Assembly: GCF_018596315.1 (NCBI RefSeq) | Contig: NZ_JAHEAG010000003.1 | Location: 434,001 to 498,000 of the forward strand | DNA: 64,000 nt | Source of the DNA: Bradyrhizobium sp. SRL28 | GTDB lineage: Bacteria > Pseudomonadota > Alphaproteobacteria > Rhizobiales > Xanthobacteraceae | Reading direction: 5' to 3' | Shown here: positions 27,787-37,337 of the stretch, piece by piece | Layout: each line of letters opens with the position of its first letter | How positions within the stretch are numbered: the first letter of the stretch is position 1 | Made by a program: the position numbers and the translations under genes | The notes under the pieces: model-generated | Seen by the model: the letters and a program-made list of their open reading frames with translations, nothing else | What the model was told of the DNA's origin: nothing | Databases searched by the model: none

Positions 27787-27994
27787 ACTCATGAATGAGG
27801 TCTTTGCGATGGTTGGAAGCGGTCCGCGCGTCGGCCGGGCTCGAAGCTTCAGGCGGGTGCCCGCAAATGTGCCCTGGGTTGTCGATGAAGAACGATAAGC
27901 GTTTTCATTCATGAACCACAGCTCGCCACGCATCCTGCGCCGCAACGCAAGCTGACGTCGCGGGCGCCGATGGCGAGGCTGACGGGCGTCGGCG

Positions 27995-28023
27995 TTGTAA
28001 GTGGCGGCTGGTGAACTTATAAT
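27995..28023 (+). promoter_or_regulatory. Sigma-70-like promoter of the LysR gene
   Basis: TTGTAA (27995-28000), a 17-base spacer and TATAAT (28018-28023), placing a transcript start near 28030, about 30 bases before the ATG at 28062. Confidence 0.5.
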
Positions 28024-28061
28024 GCGGGGGAGATCATCTGCCAGATTTATGAATCTTGCCA

Positions 28062-29009
28062 ATGAATGTGACGGTCCGTCAGCTGCGCGCCTTCGTCTTT
28101 GTGGCTCAGCTCAAGAGCTTCACGAAGGCGGCGGAGCGCCTGTACCTGACGCAGTCAGCTCTGAGTCTGCTGATCCGTCAGCTCGAGGACAACCTGCAAG
28201 TCCAGCTTATCGAACGCTCCACTCGCAAGGTCGAGTTGACTGCCGCCGGGCTAGAGCTCATGGGCAGCGCCGAACGACTGTTGGACGATCTCGATGCGAC
28301 ACTCGCGAACGTCGCGGAGCTGGGGGCGAAGCAGCGCGGCAAGGTCGTCGTGGCCGCTCCTTATATCCTTGCCACCACATTCCTCGTCGAAGTGATTGCC
28401 GAGTTCAGGGCTCGCTACCCGACGATCTCGGTGCACCTGAAGGATTCGTTGCCCGAGCAGGTTTTGATGCAGGTCCGCAGCGGCGGAGCCGATCTCGGCA
28501 TAGGCAGTTTTCGCGACCGCGAGCCGGAACTGCAATGGACTCCCCTGTTTCAGGAACCGCTGGTGACGGTCTATCCGCGCGGCCATCCGATCGGGAAACT
28601 ACCCCGGCTCAACTGGAGCGATCTCGCCAGTCTGCCGGTGATCTCCCTGAACCGCGACAGCATCTTCCGGGATTTGACCGAGGACGGCTTTTCCCAAGCT
28701 GGCCTGACCTTAACGCCAGCCTACGAAGTCGCCTATGCGGGGACGGCGCTGGCGCTGGTTCGGGCTGGCCTCGGCATAGCCATCTTGCCTCAATGCGTTG
28801 GAATCCTGACCGACCCGACGATTAGCCTCCGGCCGCTGGAAAACCCGCAGATCCTGCGCTCCGTCGCGGTGATCACACGAAACGGCCGCTCTCTCTCCCC
28901 GGCCGCCGAGGCGTTCGTCGATATGTTGCGCAAATCCGTGAAATTGCCGACCAGCCTGCCAACACCACGGGGTCGACCACGCCCTTCCCGCCGCGCGGCG
29001 CGCGAATGA
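28062..29009 (+). CDS. LysR-family transcriptional regulator
   Basis: A 315-residue LysR regulator. The N-terminal winged helix (about 3-62) contains SFTKAAERLYLTQSALSLLI, and a PBP2-type sensor domain (about 92-295) follows. An in-frame TTG lies 6 bases upstream; the ATG at 28062 is the natural choice. It is divergent from the Bug/meta-cleavage operon, the standard arrangement for a LysR activator of that operon. The inducer is unknown. Confidence 0.92.
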   Translation: MNVTVRQLRAFVFVAQLKSFTKAAERLYLTQSALSLLIRQLEDNLQVQLIERSTRKVELTAAGLELMGSAERLLDDLDATLANVAELGAKQRGKVVVAAPYILATTFLVEVIAEFRARYPTISVHLKDSLPEQVLMQVRSGGADLGIGSFRDREPELQWTPLFQEPLVTVYPRGHPIGKLPRLNWSDLASLPVISLNRDSIFRDLTEDGFSQAGLTLTPAYEVAYAGTALALVRAGLGIAILPQCVGILTDPTISLRPLENPQILRSVAVITRNGRSLSPAAEAFVDMLRKSVKLPTSLPTPRGRPRPSRRAARE

Positions 29010-29082
29010 CATTGTCTTGAAGCAATTTCTGATGCGGCTACGGCTCGGCAGGTCAATGAACCCAGCCGCATGACAGACCAAA

Positions 29083-30339
29083 TTAGCGCACGTGCTTGGG
29101 CATCTTCGGCAGGAACACCGCGAGCAGGCCGAGCGCGGGCAGGAACGCGCAGAGGTGATAGACGAAGGCAATCCCGGTGTGATCGGCGAGCTTGCCGAGC
29201 ACGGCTGCACCAAGTCCGCCGATGCCGAAGGCAACGCCGAAGAAAACGCCCGAGATCATCCCGAAGCGATGCGGCATCAGTTCCTGCGCGAACACGATGA
29301 TCGAGGACGTCGCCGACGAGAGGATGAGGCCAATGAAAACTGTCAGTACGGCGCTCGCGGCAAGGCCGGCATAGGGCAGCGCCAGCGTGAACGGCAGCGC
29401 GCCCAGGATCGAGAACCAGATGATGTATTTGCGGCCGAAGCGGTCCCCGAGCGGCCCGCCGAAGAACGCACCCGCCGCATTGGCGGCAAGGAAGATGAAC
29501 AGATAGAGCTGCGCCGCCTGGGTCGACACCTGAAACTTGTCGATCAGATAGAAGATGTAATAGCTCGACAGGCTCGACACGTAGAGCTGTTTTGAGAACA
29601 GCAGCGCGACCAGCACCGCGAGCGCAATTTTCACGCGCCGCGAATCCGGCAGGTCCGGATGACGTTCGATCACAGCCGATTTCTTCGTCGCGATCTGCGG
29701 CTTGTACCAGACACCGATCCGCCACAGGATCACGATCGCCAGAAACGCGATCGATGAAAACCACGCGATCGAGGGCTGGCCGAACGGCACCACGATCAGC
29801 GCCGCCAGCACCGGCCCCATCGACGTGCCGAAACTGCCGCCGAGCTGAAACACCGATTGCGCCATGCCGTAGCGGCCGCCGGAAGCAAGGCGCGCGATCC
29901 GCGCCGACTCCGGATGAAACACCGCCGAACCAAGGCCGACCAGCGCCGCCGCGATCAGGATGATGGGATAGAGATGCGCGACGCTCAGCAGCAACAATCC
30001 GAAAAACGTAAAACCCATGCCGATCGCAAGCGAGAACGGCTGCGCCTTCTTGTCGGTGAAATGCCCGACCAGCGGCTGCAGCAGCGACGCGGTGAACTGA
30101 AACGCCAGCGTGATCATGCCGATCTGCCCGTAGTCCAGCGCGTAAGCGTCCTTCAGGATCGGATAGACCGAGGCGATCAACGACTGCATGGTATCGTTGA
30201 GGAAATGCGAGAAGCTGATACCGGTCAGCACGACATAGGCCGGCCCCGCGACAGCCGCCTTGGCGGCAAGGCCCGCCAGGTCCGGCACGACGACCGGCGC
30301 GGTCGCCGTTTCCTCTGAGACGATGACGGGCTTGTTCAA
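29083..30339 (-). CDS. MFS exporter, fosmidomycin-resistance (Fsr) type
   Basis: A 418-residue major facilitator protein with 12 predicted helices. FSHFLNDTMQSLIASVYPIL and GSAVFHPESARIARLASGGR are typical of the Fsr group, which exports fosmidomycin and other small molecules. The start is TTG (AACAAGCCC follows); the next in-frame Met would remove the first helix, so TTG is preferred. It stands alone between the LysR and glmM genes. Actual substrate unknown. Confidence 0.87.
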   Translation of the reverse strand: MNKPVIVSEETATAPVVVPDLAGLAAKAAVAGPAYVVLTGISFSHFLNDTMQSLIASVYPILKDAYALDYGQIGMITLAFQFTASLLQPLVGHFTDKKAQPFSLAIGMGFTFFGLLLLSVAHLYPIILIAAALVGLGSAVFHPESARIARLASGGRYGMAQSVFQLGGSFGTSMGPVLAALIVVPFGQPSIAWFSSIAFLAIVILWRIGVWYKPQIATKKSAVIERHPDLPDSRRVKIALAVLVALLFSKQLYVSSLSSYYIFYLIDKFQVSTQAAQLYLFIFLAANAAGAFFGGPLGDRFGRKYIIWFSILGALPFTLALPYAGLAASAVLTVFIGLILSSATSSIIVFAQELMPHRFGMISGVFFGVAFGIGGLGAAVLGKLADHTGIAFVYHLCAFLPALGLLAVFLPKMPKHVR

Positions 30340-30486
30340 GGGCGCATTCCCGAAAAAGAATCGCGGACAGGCAATGTCTCGTGTTCTACGACCGGGCTAT
30401 CGTCGCGACCAGCATCAATAGCTTATGGCTGCGATGCGTTGCCGCACCACCGATCAGCGATCCTGCGCTATCAGAATAATACTGGC

Positions 30487-31833
30487 TTATGCCGCCGCGG
30501 CGTGGCCGAGCGCGGTGACGATCTGATCGACGACGTCCTCGACCAGGATGCGATCGTCGCCCTCGCCCATCACGCGGATCACGGGCTCGGTGCCGGACGA
30601 ACGGACCAAGAGCCGGCCGTGGCCGTTGAGACGATTCTCGCCGTCCATGATCGCCGACTTCACCTCGGCATGGTCGAGCGGCTTGCCGCTGCGGTAACGC
30701 ACGTTCTTCAGGATCTGCGGCAGCGGATCGAAGCGGTGGCAGACTTCCGACACCGGACGGCGAAGCTTTTGCACCACGGCCAGCACCTGCAACGCGGCGA
30801 CGAAGCCATCGCCTGTCGTGGCGTAGTCGGAGAGGATGATATGGCCCGAGGGCTCGCCGCCGAGATTGTAGCCCTGCTTGAGCATCTGTTCGAGCACGTA
30901 GCGGTCGCCGACCGGCGTGCGCACCATGCCGATGCCCTGCCCTTCGAGGAAACGCTCAAGCCCGAGATTCGACATCACGGTGGCGACGATGCCGGGCTTG
31001 GCGAGACGGCCGTCGTCCTTCCAGCTTTGCGCGATCACCGCGAGCAACTGATCACCGTCGACCACATGGCCGCGCTCGTCGACCAGGATGACGCGATCGG
31101 CGTCGCCGTCGAGCGCGATGCCGATGTCGGCGCGCATCTCGCGCACCTTTTTCGCCAGCGCCTCCGGCGAGGTCGAACCGCATTCCTTGTTGATGTTGAA
31201 ACCATCAGGTTCGACGCCGATCGCAATGACGTCCGCGCCCAATTCCCACAGCGCTTCCGGTACCACCTTGTAGGCGGCGCCGTGCGCGCAATCGATCACG
31301 ACGCGCAATCCGTCGAGCGAGAGCTCGCGCGGCAGCGTGCGCTTGGCGAATTCGATGTAGCGGTCATGGACGCCGTCGATACGGCGGGCACGCCCAAGGC
31401 TGGCGCTCTGCGCGAGACGACGGTCGATCGGCTCGTCCAGCAGTTGCTCGATCTGCTTTTCGACGTCGTCGGACAGTTTGAATCCCTGCGGGCCAAACAG
31501 CTTGATGCCGTTGTCCTCGAACAGGTTGTGGGAGGCCGAAATCATCACGCCGAGATCGGCGCGCATCGACTTGGTCAGCATCGCGACCGCCGGCGTCGGC
31601 ATCGGGCCGAGCAGCAGCACGTCCATGCCGACCGAGGTAAAGCCGGCCACCATGGCGTATTCGATCATGTAGCCGGAGAGACGGGTGTCCTTGCCGATCA
31701 CGACGCGGTGGCGGTGATCGCCACGCTGGAACACCAGGCCAGCGGCCTGCCCCACCTTGAGCGCGAGCTCCGGCGTGATCAGTCCATTGGCGCGGCCCCG
31801 AATTCCGTCGGTACCGAAATATTTGCGGCTCAT
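30487..31833 (-). CDS. glmM: Phosphoglucosamine mutase
   Basis: A 448-residue GlmM that interconverts glucosamine-6-phosphate and glucosamine-1-phosphate for cell-wall precursor synthesis. All four domain signatures are intact: phosphoserine loop [13 protein letters not shown], metal loop DGDADR, sugar loop GGEPSGH and phosphate loop [12 protein letters not shown]. The ATG at 31833 follows a G-rich site and begins [13 protein letters not shown], the conserved N-terminus. Confidence 0.97.
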   Translation of the reverse strand: MSRKYFGTDGIRGRANGLITPELALKVGQAAGLVFQRGDHRHRVVIGKDTRLSGYMIEYAMVAGFTSVGMDVLLLGPMPTPAVAMLTKSMRADLGVMISASHNLFEDNGIKLFGPQGFKLSDDVEKQIEQLLDEPIDRRLAQSASLGRARRIDGVHDRYIEFAKRTLPRELSLDGLRVVIDCAHGAAYKVVPEALWELGADVIAIGVEPDGFNINKECGSTSPEALAKKVREMRADIGIALDGDADRVILVDERGHVVDGDQLLAVIAQSWKDDGRLAKPGIVATVMSNLGLERFLEGQGIGMVRTPVGDRYVLEQMLKQGYNLGGEPSGHIILSDYATTGDGFVAALQVLAVVQKLRRPVSEVCHRFDPLPQILKNVRYRSGKPLDHAEVKSAIMDGENRLNGHGRLLVRSSGTEPVIRVMGEGDDRILVEDVVDQIVTALGHAAAA

Positions 31834-31970
31834 GTAACCCCCAGCTATTCCGGGACTTTCTTTCAGACCATACCCGGCCAAGAACCCCCGAACGCCCACC
31901 ATCGTAGCGTGCAAGGTGCTTATAATCCCTCGACGACTAAAATGGCTTCAAAAAATGTGATTAATCATTA

Positions 31971-32327
<357 letters not shown>

Positions 32328-32348
32328 TCAAGAAGGGCCGGGACGTCC

Positions 32349-33485
32349 ATGAAGCACATCACCTGCATTGAGGATCTGCGCCAGTTGCACAAGCGCCGGG
32401 TTCCCAAGGCGTTTTTCGACTATGCCGACCGCGGCTCCTACACCGAGGACACGCTGCGCGCCAATTCCGAGGACCTGCGGCAGATCAAGTTCCGCCAGCG
32501 CATCCTGGTCGACGTCTCCAAGCGCGATCTCTCCACCACGATCCTCGGCGAGCCCGCCGCGATGCCGCTGATCCTCGCTCCCGTGGGCCTGCTCGGCATG
32601 CAACATGGCGACGGCGAGATCCATGCCTGCCGCGCCGCGCAGGCCGCCGGCATTCCCTTCACCCAGAGCACGATGTCGATCTGCTCGATCGAGGATATCG
32701 CAGCCGCCGTCGACAAGCCGTTCTGGTTCCAACTCTACGTGATGAAGGACCGCGGCTTCATCAAGGCGCTGATCGAGCGCGCGATCGCGGCGAAATGCTC
32801 GGCACTGGTGCTTACCGTCGACCTGCAGGTGATCGGGCAGCGCCACCAGGACATCAAGAACGGCATGTCGGTGCCGCCGGAATGGTCGCTGTCGAAACTG
32901 CTCGACTTCGCCAGCAAGCCGTCATGGGTCGCCGGCGTGCTGCGCGGCAAGCGCCGCAGCTTCGGCAACATCGTCGGCCACGTCAAAGGCACCGAGGATC
33001 TCACCAAATTGGCGGAATGGACGGCCTCGCAGTTCGACACCTCGCTGAACTGGAAGGACATCGACTGGATCCGCTCGATCTGGCCGGGCAAGTTGATCCT
33101 GAAAGGCATTTTGGACGTCGAGGACGCCGAGATCGCGGCCAAGACCGGCGCGCAGGCCATCGTTGTCTCCAACCATGGTGGCCGCCAGCTCGACGGCGCG
33201 CCGTCGTCGATCGAGGTGCTGCCTGAAATCGTCGACACCGTCGGCTCGCAGACGGAAATCATGTTCGACGGCGGCATCCGCACCGGCATGGACGTGATGC
33301 GCGCGCTCGCGCTCGGCGCAAAATCCTGCATGATCGGCCGCGCCTATGCCTATGGGTTAGGTGCCGGCGGACAGGAGGGCGTCGCGAAGGCGATCGACAT
33401 CCTCGCCAAGGAAATGCTCACGACGATGGGGCTGTGCGGCGTCAACACGATTGCCGAGATCGACGATAACGTGCTGGCGGTGTGA
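32349..33485 (+). CDS. FMN-dependent alpha-hydroxyacid oxidase/dehydrogenase
   Basis: A 378-residue member of the lactate/glycolate oxidase family (LldD-like). FMN and substrate residues are seen in FDYADRGSYTEDT, LAPVGLLGMQHGDGE, the catalytic His/Arg motif SNHGGRQLDG and DGGIRTGMDVMRALALGA. It oxidises a 2-hydroxy acid such as L-lactate to the 2-oxo acid; the exact substrate is not defined. The ATG at 32349 follows AAGGGCCGGGA. No co-transcribed neighbour. Confidence 0.9.
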   Translation: MKHITCIEDLRQLHKRRVPKAFFDYADRGSYTEDTLRANSEDLRQIKFRQRILVDVSKRDLSTTILGEPAAMPLILAPVGLLGMQHGDGEIHACRAAQAAGIPFTQSTMSICSIEDIAAAVDKPFWFQLYVMKDRGFIKALIERAIAAKCSALVLTVDLQVIGQRHQDIKNGMSVPPEWSLSKLLDFASKPSWVAGVLRGKRRSFGNIVGHVKGTEDLTKLAEWTASQFDTSLNWKDIDWIRSIWPGKLILKGILDVEDAEIAAKTGAQAIVVSNHGGRQLDGAPSSIEVLPEIVDTVGSQTEIMFDGGIRTGMDVMRALALGAKSCMIGRAYAYGLGAGGQEGVAKAIDILAKEMLTTMGLCGVNTIAEIDDNVLAV

Positions 33486-33694
33486 GGCAGCCTCTACCTT
33501 GGTCAAGAACCACGGAGGCGAATTGAGGCTTAGGCAGCCTGCTGGAGGGGCGCTGCATCAGACGGGAGCTTGTCGTCAAACAATGACCAGCATTCCATGT
33601 ATTCTTGTCACCCTGACACGTTCGCTTCGCTGATCACCATACCGGAGGTCACCTCCGCGAGGCCAGCGAACGGGAGTTCAACGTTTAAAGTGCA

Positions 33695-33964
33695 TCAGCG
33701 GCACACGTATCTTCCATTCACGAGCACCCGGACGCATGCCGCGCCGGCAGCCGCCGCACCCACAGCGGCGCCTCCTAAGACGGCCCGCCGCGTCTGCCGA
33801 CGCGCTACGCCAGCGACGCTCACAGGCGTTGCCGGTCGTCCGACCCTTGCTTCAGCGCTTTGAATGGATAGCGCCAGACTATCTTGCGCCGATTCAAACG
33901 AACCAAATCCGCACACGAAGGCGGCTGCCACGATCAACATCCGCATAATGCCAAACTGCTTCAT
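33695..33964 (-). CDS. Small exported hypothetical protein
   Basis: An 89-residue protein with a signal sequence (MRMLIVAAAFVCGFGSF), an Ala/Gly hydrophobic stretch (VLGGAAVGAAAAGAACV) and a C-terminus CVRVLVNGRYVCR with two cysteines that could pair. A GGGAGGACCACC ribosome site precedes the ATG. A perfect FixK/FNR palindrome at 34021-34034 lies at the right distance to activate it. Function unknown. Confidence 0.65.
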   Translation of the reverse strand: MKQFGIMRMLIVAAAFVCGFGSFESAQDSLALSIQSAEARVGRPATPVSVAGVARRQTRRAVLGGAAVGAAAAGAACVRVLVNGRYVCR

Positions 33965-34020
33965 GGTGGTCCTCCCTATTGGTAAGGCGACGAGCCGTTC
34001 GAGGGATCACCAGGCGCACC

Positions 34021-34034
34021 TTGATTTACATCAA
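34021..34034. promoter_or_regulatory. FixK/FNR box
   Basis: TTGATTTACATCAA is a perfect match to the FixK2/FNR pattern TTGAT-N4-ATCAA. Its centre is about 64 bases before the start of the small exported protein on the minus strand. A start site 41 bases from the centre would leave a leader of about 23 bases. It could also serve the plus-strand gene at 34140. Suggests low-oxygen control. Confidence 0.7.
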
Positions 34035-34139
34035 TGAACCGACTTCCGTTTTGGCGCCGCATGCTAGCAGGTGTGGTTGTGTCTCTTCTTGCCGGGATCA
34101 AGACGTTCGCACCACGCGACCGACCGCGCCGTCCGGGGG

Positions 34140-34421
34140 ATGACATTGACGGGTGCAGCGACGCCGATCTGGTACGTCACATTTGAAATTCGCAAACGCG
34201 GCATCCTGCCTAAGCAGCGCAGCCCTCGTGAGACAAGGACGTTTGCGACGGAAGCCGAAGCCAAGATCTTCGCTCGCTCAAAGCTTGACGAAGGCCTGAC
34301 TGTGTTTGCCGGCACAATCAATCCGCACTCACCCAAACGGCTTGTCCCCTCCTCGCATATTTACGCCTGGCTCGCTGACGAAGCAGGCAACGAGCCGCCT
34401 CCCCGCGACGATCAGGAATAA
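34140..34421 (+). CDS. Conserved-looking hypothetical protein
   Basis: A protein of about 93 residues; the core IWYVTFEIRKRGILPKQRSP, TFATEAEAKIFARSKLDEGL, VFAGTINPHSP and IYAWLADE resembles a small family I associate with Bradyrhizobium. No signal or membrane segment. The start is uncertain: ATG at 34140 gives the compact form, and a GTG at 34071 would add 23 residues. The gene may be under the FixK-type box at 34021. The stop codon lies inside a perfect hairpin. Function unknown. Confidence 0.65.
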   Translation: MTLTGAATPIWYVTFEIRKRGILPKQRSPRETRTFATEAEAKIFARSKLDEGLTVFAGTINPHSPKRLVPSSHIYAWLADEAGNEPPPRDDQE

Positions 34422-34440
34422 TGCACGATTCCGTGCATTA
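34419..34440 (+). terminator. Perfect stem-loop overlapping a stop codon
   Basis: TAATGCACG (34419-34427) pairs with CGTGCATTA (34432-34440) around a 4-base loop; the TAA is the stop of the preceding gene. No T-run follows, so its action as a terminator is uncertain. Confidence 0.45.
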
Positions 34441-34580
34441 GGATTGCGCTTGAGTGTTGCCATTCTGTTACGCGGGTGTTGTCCGACGCAGACTACGCTC
34501 CACACGGCAAATGCAACAGATTTGCTGCGCAAACGTGCACATAGTTGAATGTTTGAACTAGGGATGAAGGGGACATCGCG

Positions 34581-35342
34581 ATGAGAAAGTTCTTAGCCGC
34601 CGCTGTCAGTTTCGCGGCAATTACCGTGGCCGCCGCGCCTGCATCGGCCGCCGACATGGCCGTTAAGGCTCCGCCACCCGCCCCACTTCCGGTGATCTAC
34701 AACTGGAGCGGCTTCTACATCGGCGGCAATGGCGGTTGGGGTCAGAGCCGCAATTGTTGGGATTTAGTTAATGTGGTCGTGTTGGGCACCTTCGATGAGG
34801 GCTGCAGCTCGCGGTCCGGCGGCCTCGCCGGTGGCCAGATCGGTTATCGCTGGCAAGCCAATCAGTGGGTGTTTGGCGTGGAAGCCCAGGGCGATTGGGC
34901 GGATCTCAGCCACTCGCGCGTCAGCCTGTTCGATCCTACGCTCTCGCTTCGCACCACAACCGATGGCATCGGCCTCTTTACCGGCCAGATTGGCTACGCC
35001 TGGAATGCAGCGCTGCTCTACATAAAGGGCGGTGCGGCGGTGACGAGCAACCGCTTTACCATCCGCGATGACCTATTCTTTGTTGACCTGGCCTCGGCCA
35101 GCGCGACCCGCTGGGGCGGCGTCGTGGGTGTCGGATTTGAGTACGGCTTTGCACCGAACTGGTCGGTCGGTCTTGAATACGACCACCTGTTCATGGGCGA
35201 TGCTAATAATTCGTTCACGGGCCTCCCTGTGTTTGCCGCCTCTTTTGCCAACAGCCGGATCACCCAAGACGTGGATATGGTCACCTTGCGTATCAACTAC
35301 CGCTTCGGCGGTTACGGGGCGCCAATCGCGGCCCGTTACTGA
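34581..35342 (+). CDS. Omp25/31-like outer membrane protein
   Basis: A 253-residue barrel with a signal peptide (cleaved at ASAAD), a Pro-rich linker and the family's hallmark YNWSGFYIGGNGGWG. Strands such as GGLAGGQIGYRWQANQWVFG and GLEYDHLFMGDANNS follow. The last residues (LRINYRFGG) end close to the terminal aromatic signal. It is followed by a strong terminator and is transcribed alone. Surface structure or porin-like role; specific function unknown. Confidence 0.9.
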   Translation: MRKFLAAAVSFAAITVAAAPASAADMAVKAPPPAPLPVIYNWSGFYIGGNGGWGQSRNCWDLVNVVVLGTFDEGCSSRSGGLAGGQIGYRWQANQWVFGVEAQGDWADLSHSRVSLFDPTLSLRTTTDGIGLFTGQIGYAWNAALLYIKGGAAVTSNRFTIRDDLFFVDLASASATRWGGVVGVGFEYGFAPNWSVGLEYDHLFMGDANNSFTGLPVFAASFANSRITQDVDMVTLRINYRFGGYGAPIAARY

Positions 35343-35364
35343 TCAACGCTTCTCCAGTAGACTT

Positions 35365-35393
35365 AAAGCCCCGGCCTCATCCGGGGCTTTTTT
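35365..35393 (+). terminator. Rho-independent terminator
   Basis: AAAGCCCCGG (35365-35374), loop CCTCAT, CCGGGGCTTT (35381-35390), then further T residues. A strong intrinsic terminator 23 bases after the outer membrane gene. Confidence 0.92.
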
Positions 35394-35450
35394 CTCGACC
35401 TAACCGTGAGTCGCTGTTGCGAGCTGCCTTCACGCCGGTCGCGAGAATCA

Positions 35451-35479
35451 AGAGAGGCGGCTCATGGAGCCGCCTCTCT
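35451..35479. terminator. Perfect 13-bp hairpin downstream of AraC gene
   Basis: AGAGAGGCGGCTC and GAGCCGCCTCTCT pair perfectly around ATG. It lies 75 bases past the end of the minus-strand AraC gene and past the plus-strand terminator. No T-run, so it could be a Rho-aided terminator or a repeat. Confidence 0.45.
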
Positions 35480-35553
35480 GAAACATTTCTGCGTTCCCTA
35501 CTGGCCACGATACATCTGACCATCATCCAGCTTCGTCCGGCATTGATCTGCAG

Positions 35554-36603
35554 CTAGTTTGCAGACGGAAGATCAGCCAGACGCAACCGTCTCGGCGTCA
35601 TTCCGGTCCATCGCTTGCAGGCATGGGTGAACGAGCTTATTTCCCGATAGCCGAGGAGCCACGCTATCTGGGAAACCGGCAATTCCCTTTCCCGCAGATA
35701 GCGTTTGGCAAGAACTTCCCGCAACTGCTCCAGCACCTCCGAGAATGAAGTCCCCTCGCCCGAAAGCGCACGCGTCAGCGTTCGACGGCTCATTCCAAGC
35801 TGCCGCGCGACTTCGAGGGCGTTGGCGCGCCCATGGGGCAGCAACTTGATCAGCACGTCTTCCACCTTTGATCGAGCACCGACAGCACTTAGTGCCGACC
35901 GGCGCGCAAGTACTTCCTCCGCATACCCAACGAGAAGGTTGTGCAGATGGGGATCGCCGCCGGCGACGGGCAGAGAAAAAACAGCCTTCGAAAGCACGAT
36001 TTCATCGGCATTGCTCCCGAAATCGACTTCACATCCCAGGAACGCGTTGAGTTCCGGCGGCGCGTTTTTTCGCGAATGCCTGAGACCGACGCGAAGCGGC
36101 GCCAACCGACAATCGGTTATTTTCCGGCAAATCCGGACCAGCGCCACCATCCAGAATTCGATCTGATGCCGATCGGAACTCCGATCAACATTGGCGTACT
36201 CAATTTCGATAACCGCGTCGCGATCCTGTCGAACTTTCAGGCGAACGCCATCATTGGCAACTGCGCTGTACCGCGCGGCGTTGCGAAGAGCCTCCGCGAG
36301 AGATTCCGATGATGACATCACATAGTAAGGCAAGCCGATCTCACCCAGCTCAAAGTCGCGCGCCAGATGAAATCCCAGGAGATCGTCACCGATCGCCTCC
36401 GCCGCCAGCTCAAGCACCTTGATCTGGGCCTTCACCTCCAGCCGTCGGCACGTATCATTTATGTCGGCGGTGGTAAGGCCCGCGGCCGCCAGCAGAGGAA
36501 CCAAGGGCTTTTCCGCCTTGGACAGGACTGTACATGCCAGCCGCGCGATACCGCCAGCTGCGCTCGGTATCGAAGCGAGGCGATTTCGCTCAGCAGGACG
36601 CAT
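35554..36603 (-). CDS. AraC-family transcriptional regulator (OruR-like)
   Basis: A 349-residue regulator with an N-terminal arabinose-binding-like (HTH_AraC_N) domain (about 20-210) and a C-terminal double helix-turn-helix (about 235-340). The HTH is seen in ALEVARQLGMSRRTLTRALS and ISQ-type helices VSQIAWLLGYREISSFTHA followed by RWTGMTPRRLR. This subgroup includes regulators such as OruR. No clear target operon is adjacent. A FixK-type box lies 173 bases upstream. Confidence 0.88.
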   Translation of the reverse strand: MRPAERNRLASIPSAAGGIARLACTVLSKAEKPLVPLLAAAGLTTADINDTCRRLEVKAQIKVLELAAEAIGDDLLGFHLARDFELGEIGLPYYVMSSSESLAEALRNAARYSAVANDGVRLKVRQDRDAVIEIEYANVDRSSDRHQIEFWMVALVRICRKITDCRLAPLRVGLRHSRKNAPPELNAFLGCEVDFGSNADEIVLSKAVFSLPVAGGDPHLHNLLVGYAEEVLARRSALSAVGARSKVEDVLIKLLPHGRANALEVARQLGMSRRTLTRALSGEGTSFSEVLEQLREVLAKRYLRERELPVSQIAWLLGYREISSFTHACKRWTGMTPRRLRLADLPSAN

Positions 36604-36775
36604 CGGCCCTCGGCGCTTGTTTGGTCAGAACGCTTGTTGCGATCACGACGAAAGTTGGCCTCAAGAGCCAAATCGTTGGCCAGCAATCACAAGACCTGCT
36701 GTTCGGCGTTCAATATAACCTGTTGCTCGCATCAACGACGTCATTAGCCTAGTCGCAGTTCGCGACCAGTTCCAG

Positions 36776-36789
36776 TTGATTTGAATCAA
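36776..36789. promoter_or_regulatory. Second FixK/FNR box
   Basis: TTGATTTGAATCAA is another perfect TTGAT-N4-ATCAA palindrome. It ends 14 bases before the ATG of the NYN gene, too close to activate from the usual -41 position. It may instead repress that gene, or activate leftward transcription toward the AraC gene. Confidence 0.6.
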
Positions 36790-36803
36790 AGCAGCTTTTT
36801 TGC

Positions 36804-37337
36804 ATGCCTGCTCGTCCCAACAGGATAGCACTCTTCATCGACGGCTCGAATCTGCACGCGACCGCAAGGACGCTCGGCTTTGATATCGACTATCGGCGCT
36901 TGCGGAGTGAGTTCGAAGGCCGCGGCGAGCTTCTGCGCGCGTTCTATTACACCTGCCTCATCGAGGGCCAGACGAACTTCGTCGTCAAGCCATTGATCGA
37001 TTGGCTGGATTACAACGGATATACCGTTGTCACCAAGGCAACGAAGGAGTTCTTCGATGGCAATGGCCGTCGCCGTACCAAAGGCAATATGGAAATTGAA
37101 CTGACCGTCGACGCCATGGAGATGGCGGAGCAGATCGACGAGATGGTGCTCTTCTCCGGCGACGGCGATTATCGGAGGCTGGTTGAAGCGATCCAGCGCC
37201 GCGGTGTTCGGGTAACAGTCGTCTCGACGATATCGAGCCGACCGTCGATGATCGCCGACGATCTGCGGCGGCAAGCCGATGTCTTCACCGATCTGCTGAC
37301 ACTAAAGCCCCATATCATTCGCTCGTTGCCGCATTGA
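36804..37337 (+). CDS. NYN-domain (LabA-like) putative ribonuclease
   Basis: A 177-residue PIN-like NYN protein. The acidic metal-binding set is visible: Asp13 in LFIDGSNLH, Asp103 in IELTVDAME, and Asp120/Asp122 in LFSGDGDY. KGNMEIELTVDAM is typical of LabA/DUF88 proteins, which are thought to cut RNA. A FixK-like palindrome sits immediately upstream. No partner gene is adjacent. RNA target unknown. Confidence 0.87.
   Translation: MPARPNRIALFIDGSNLHATARTLGFDIDYRRLRSEFEGRGELLRAFYYTCLIEGQTNFVVKPLIDWLDYNGYTVVTKATKEFFDGNGRRRTKGNMEIELTVDAMEMAEQIDEMVLFSGDGDYRRLVEAIQRRGVRVTVVSTISSRPSMIADDLRRQADVFTDLLTLKPHIIRSLPH

Noticed and set aside
33530..33598. Short minus-strand frame MECWSLFDDKLPSDAAPLQ ending in a stop
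   Set aside because: It looks like the tail of a longer gene, but only 22 codons remain and I cannot name the family; too weak to annotate.
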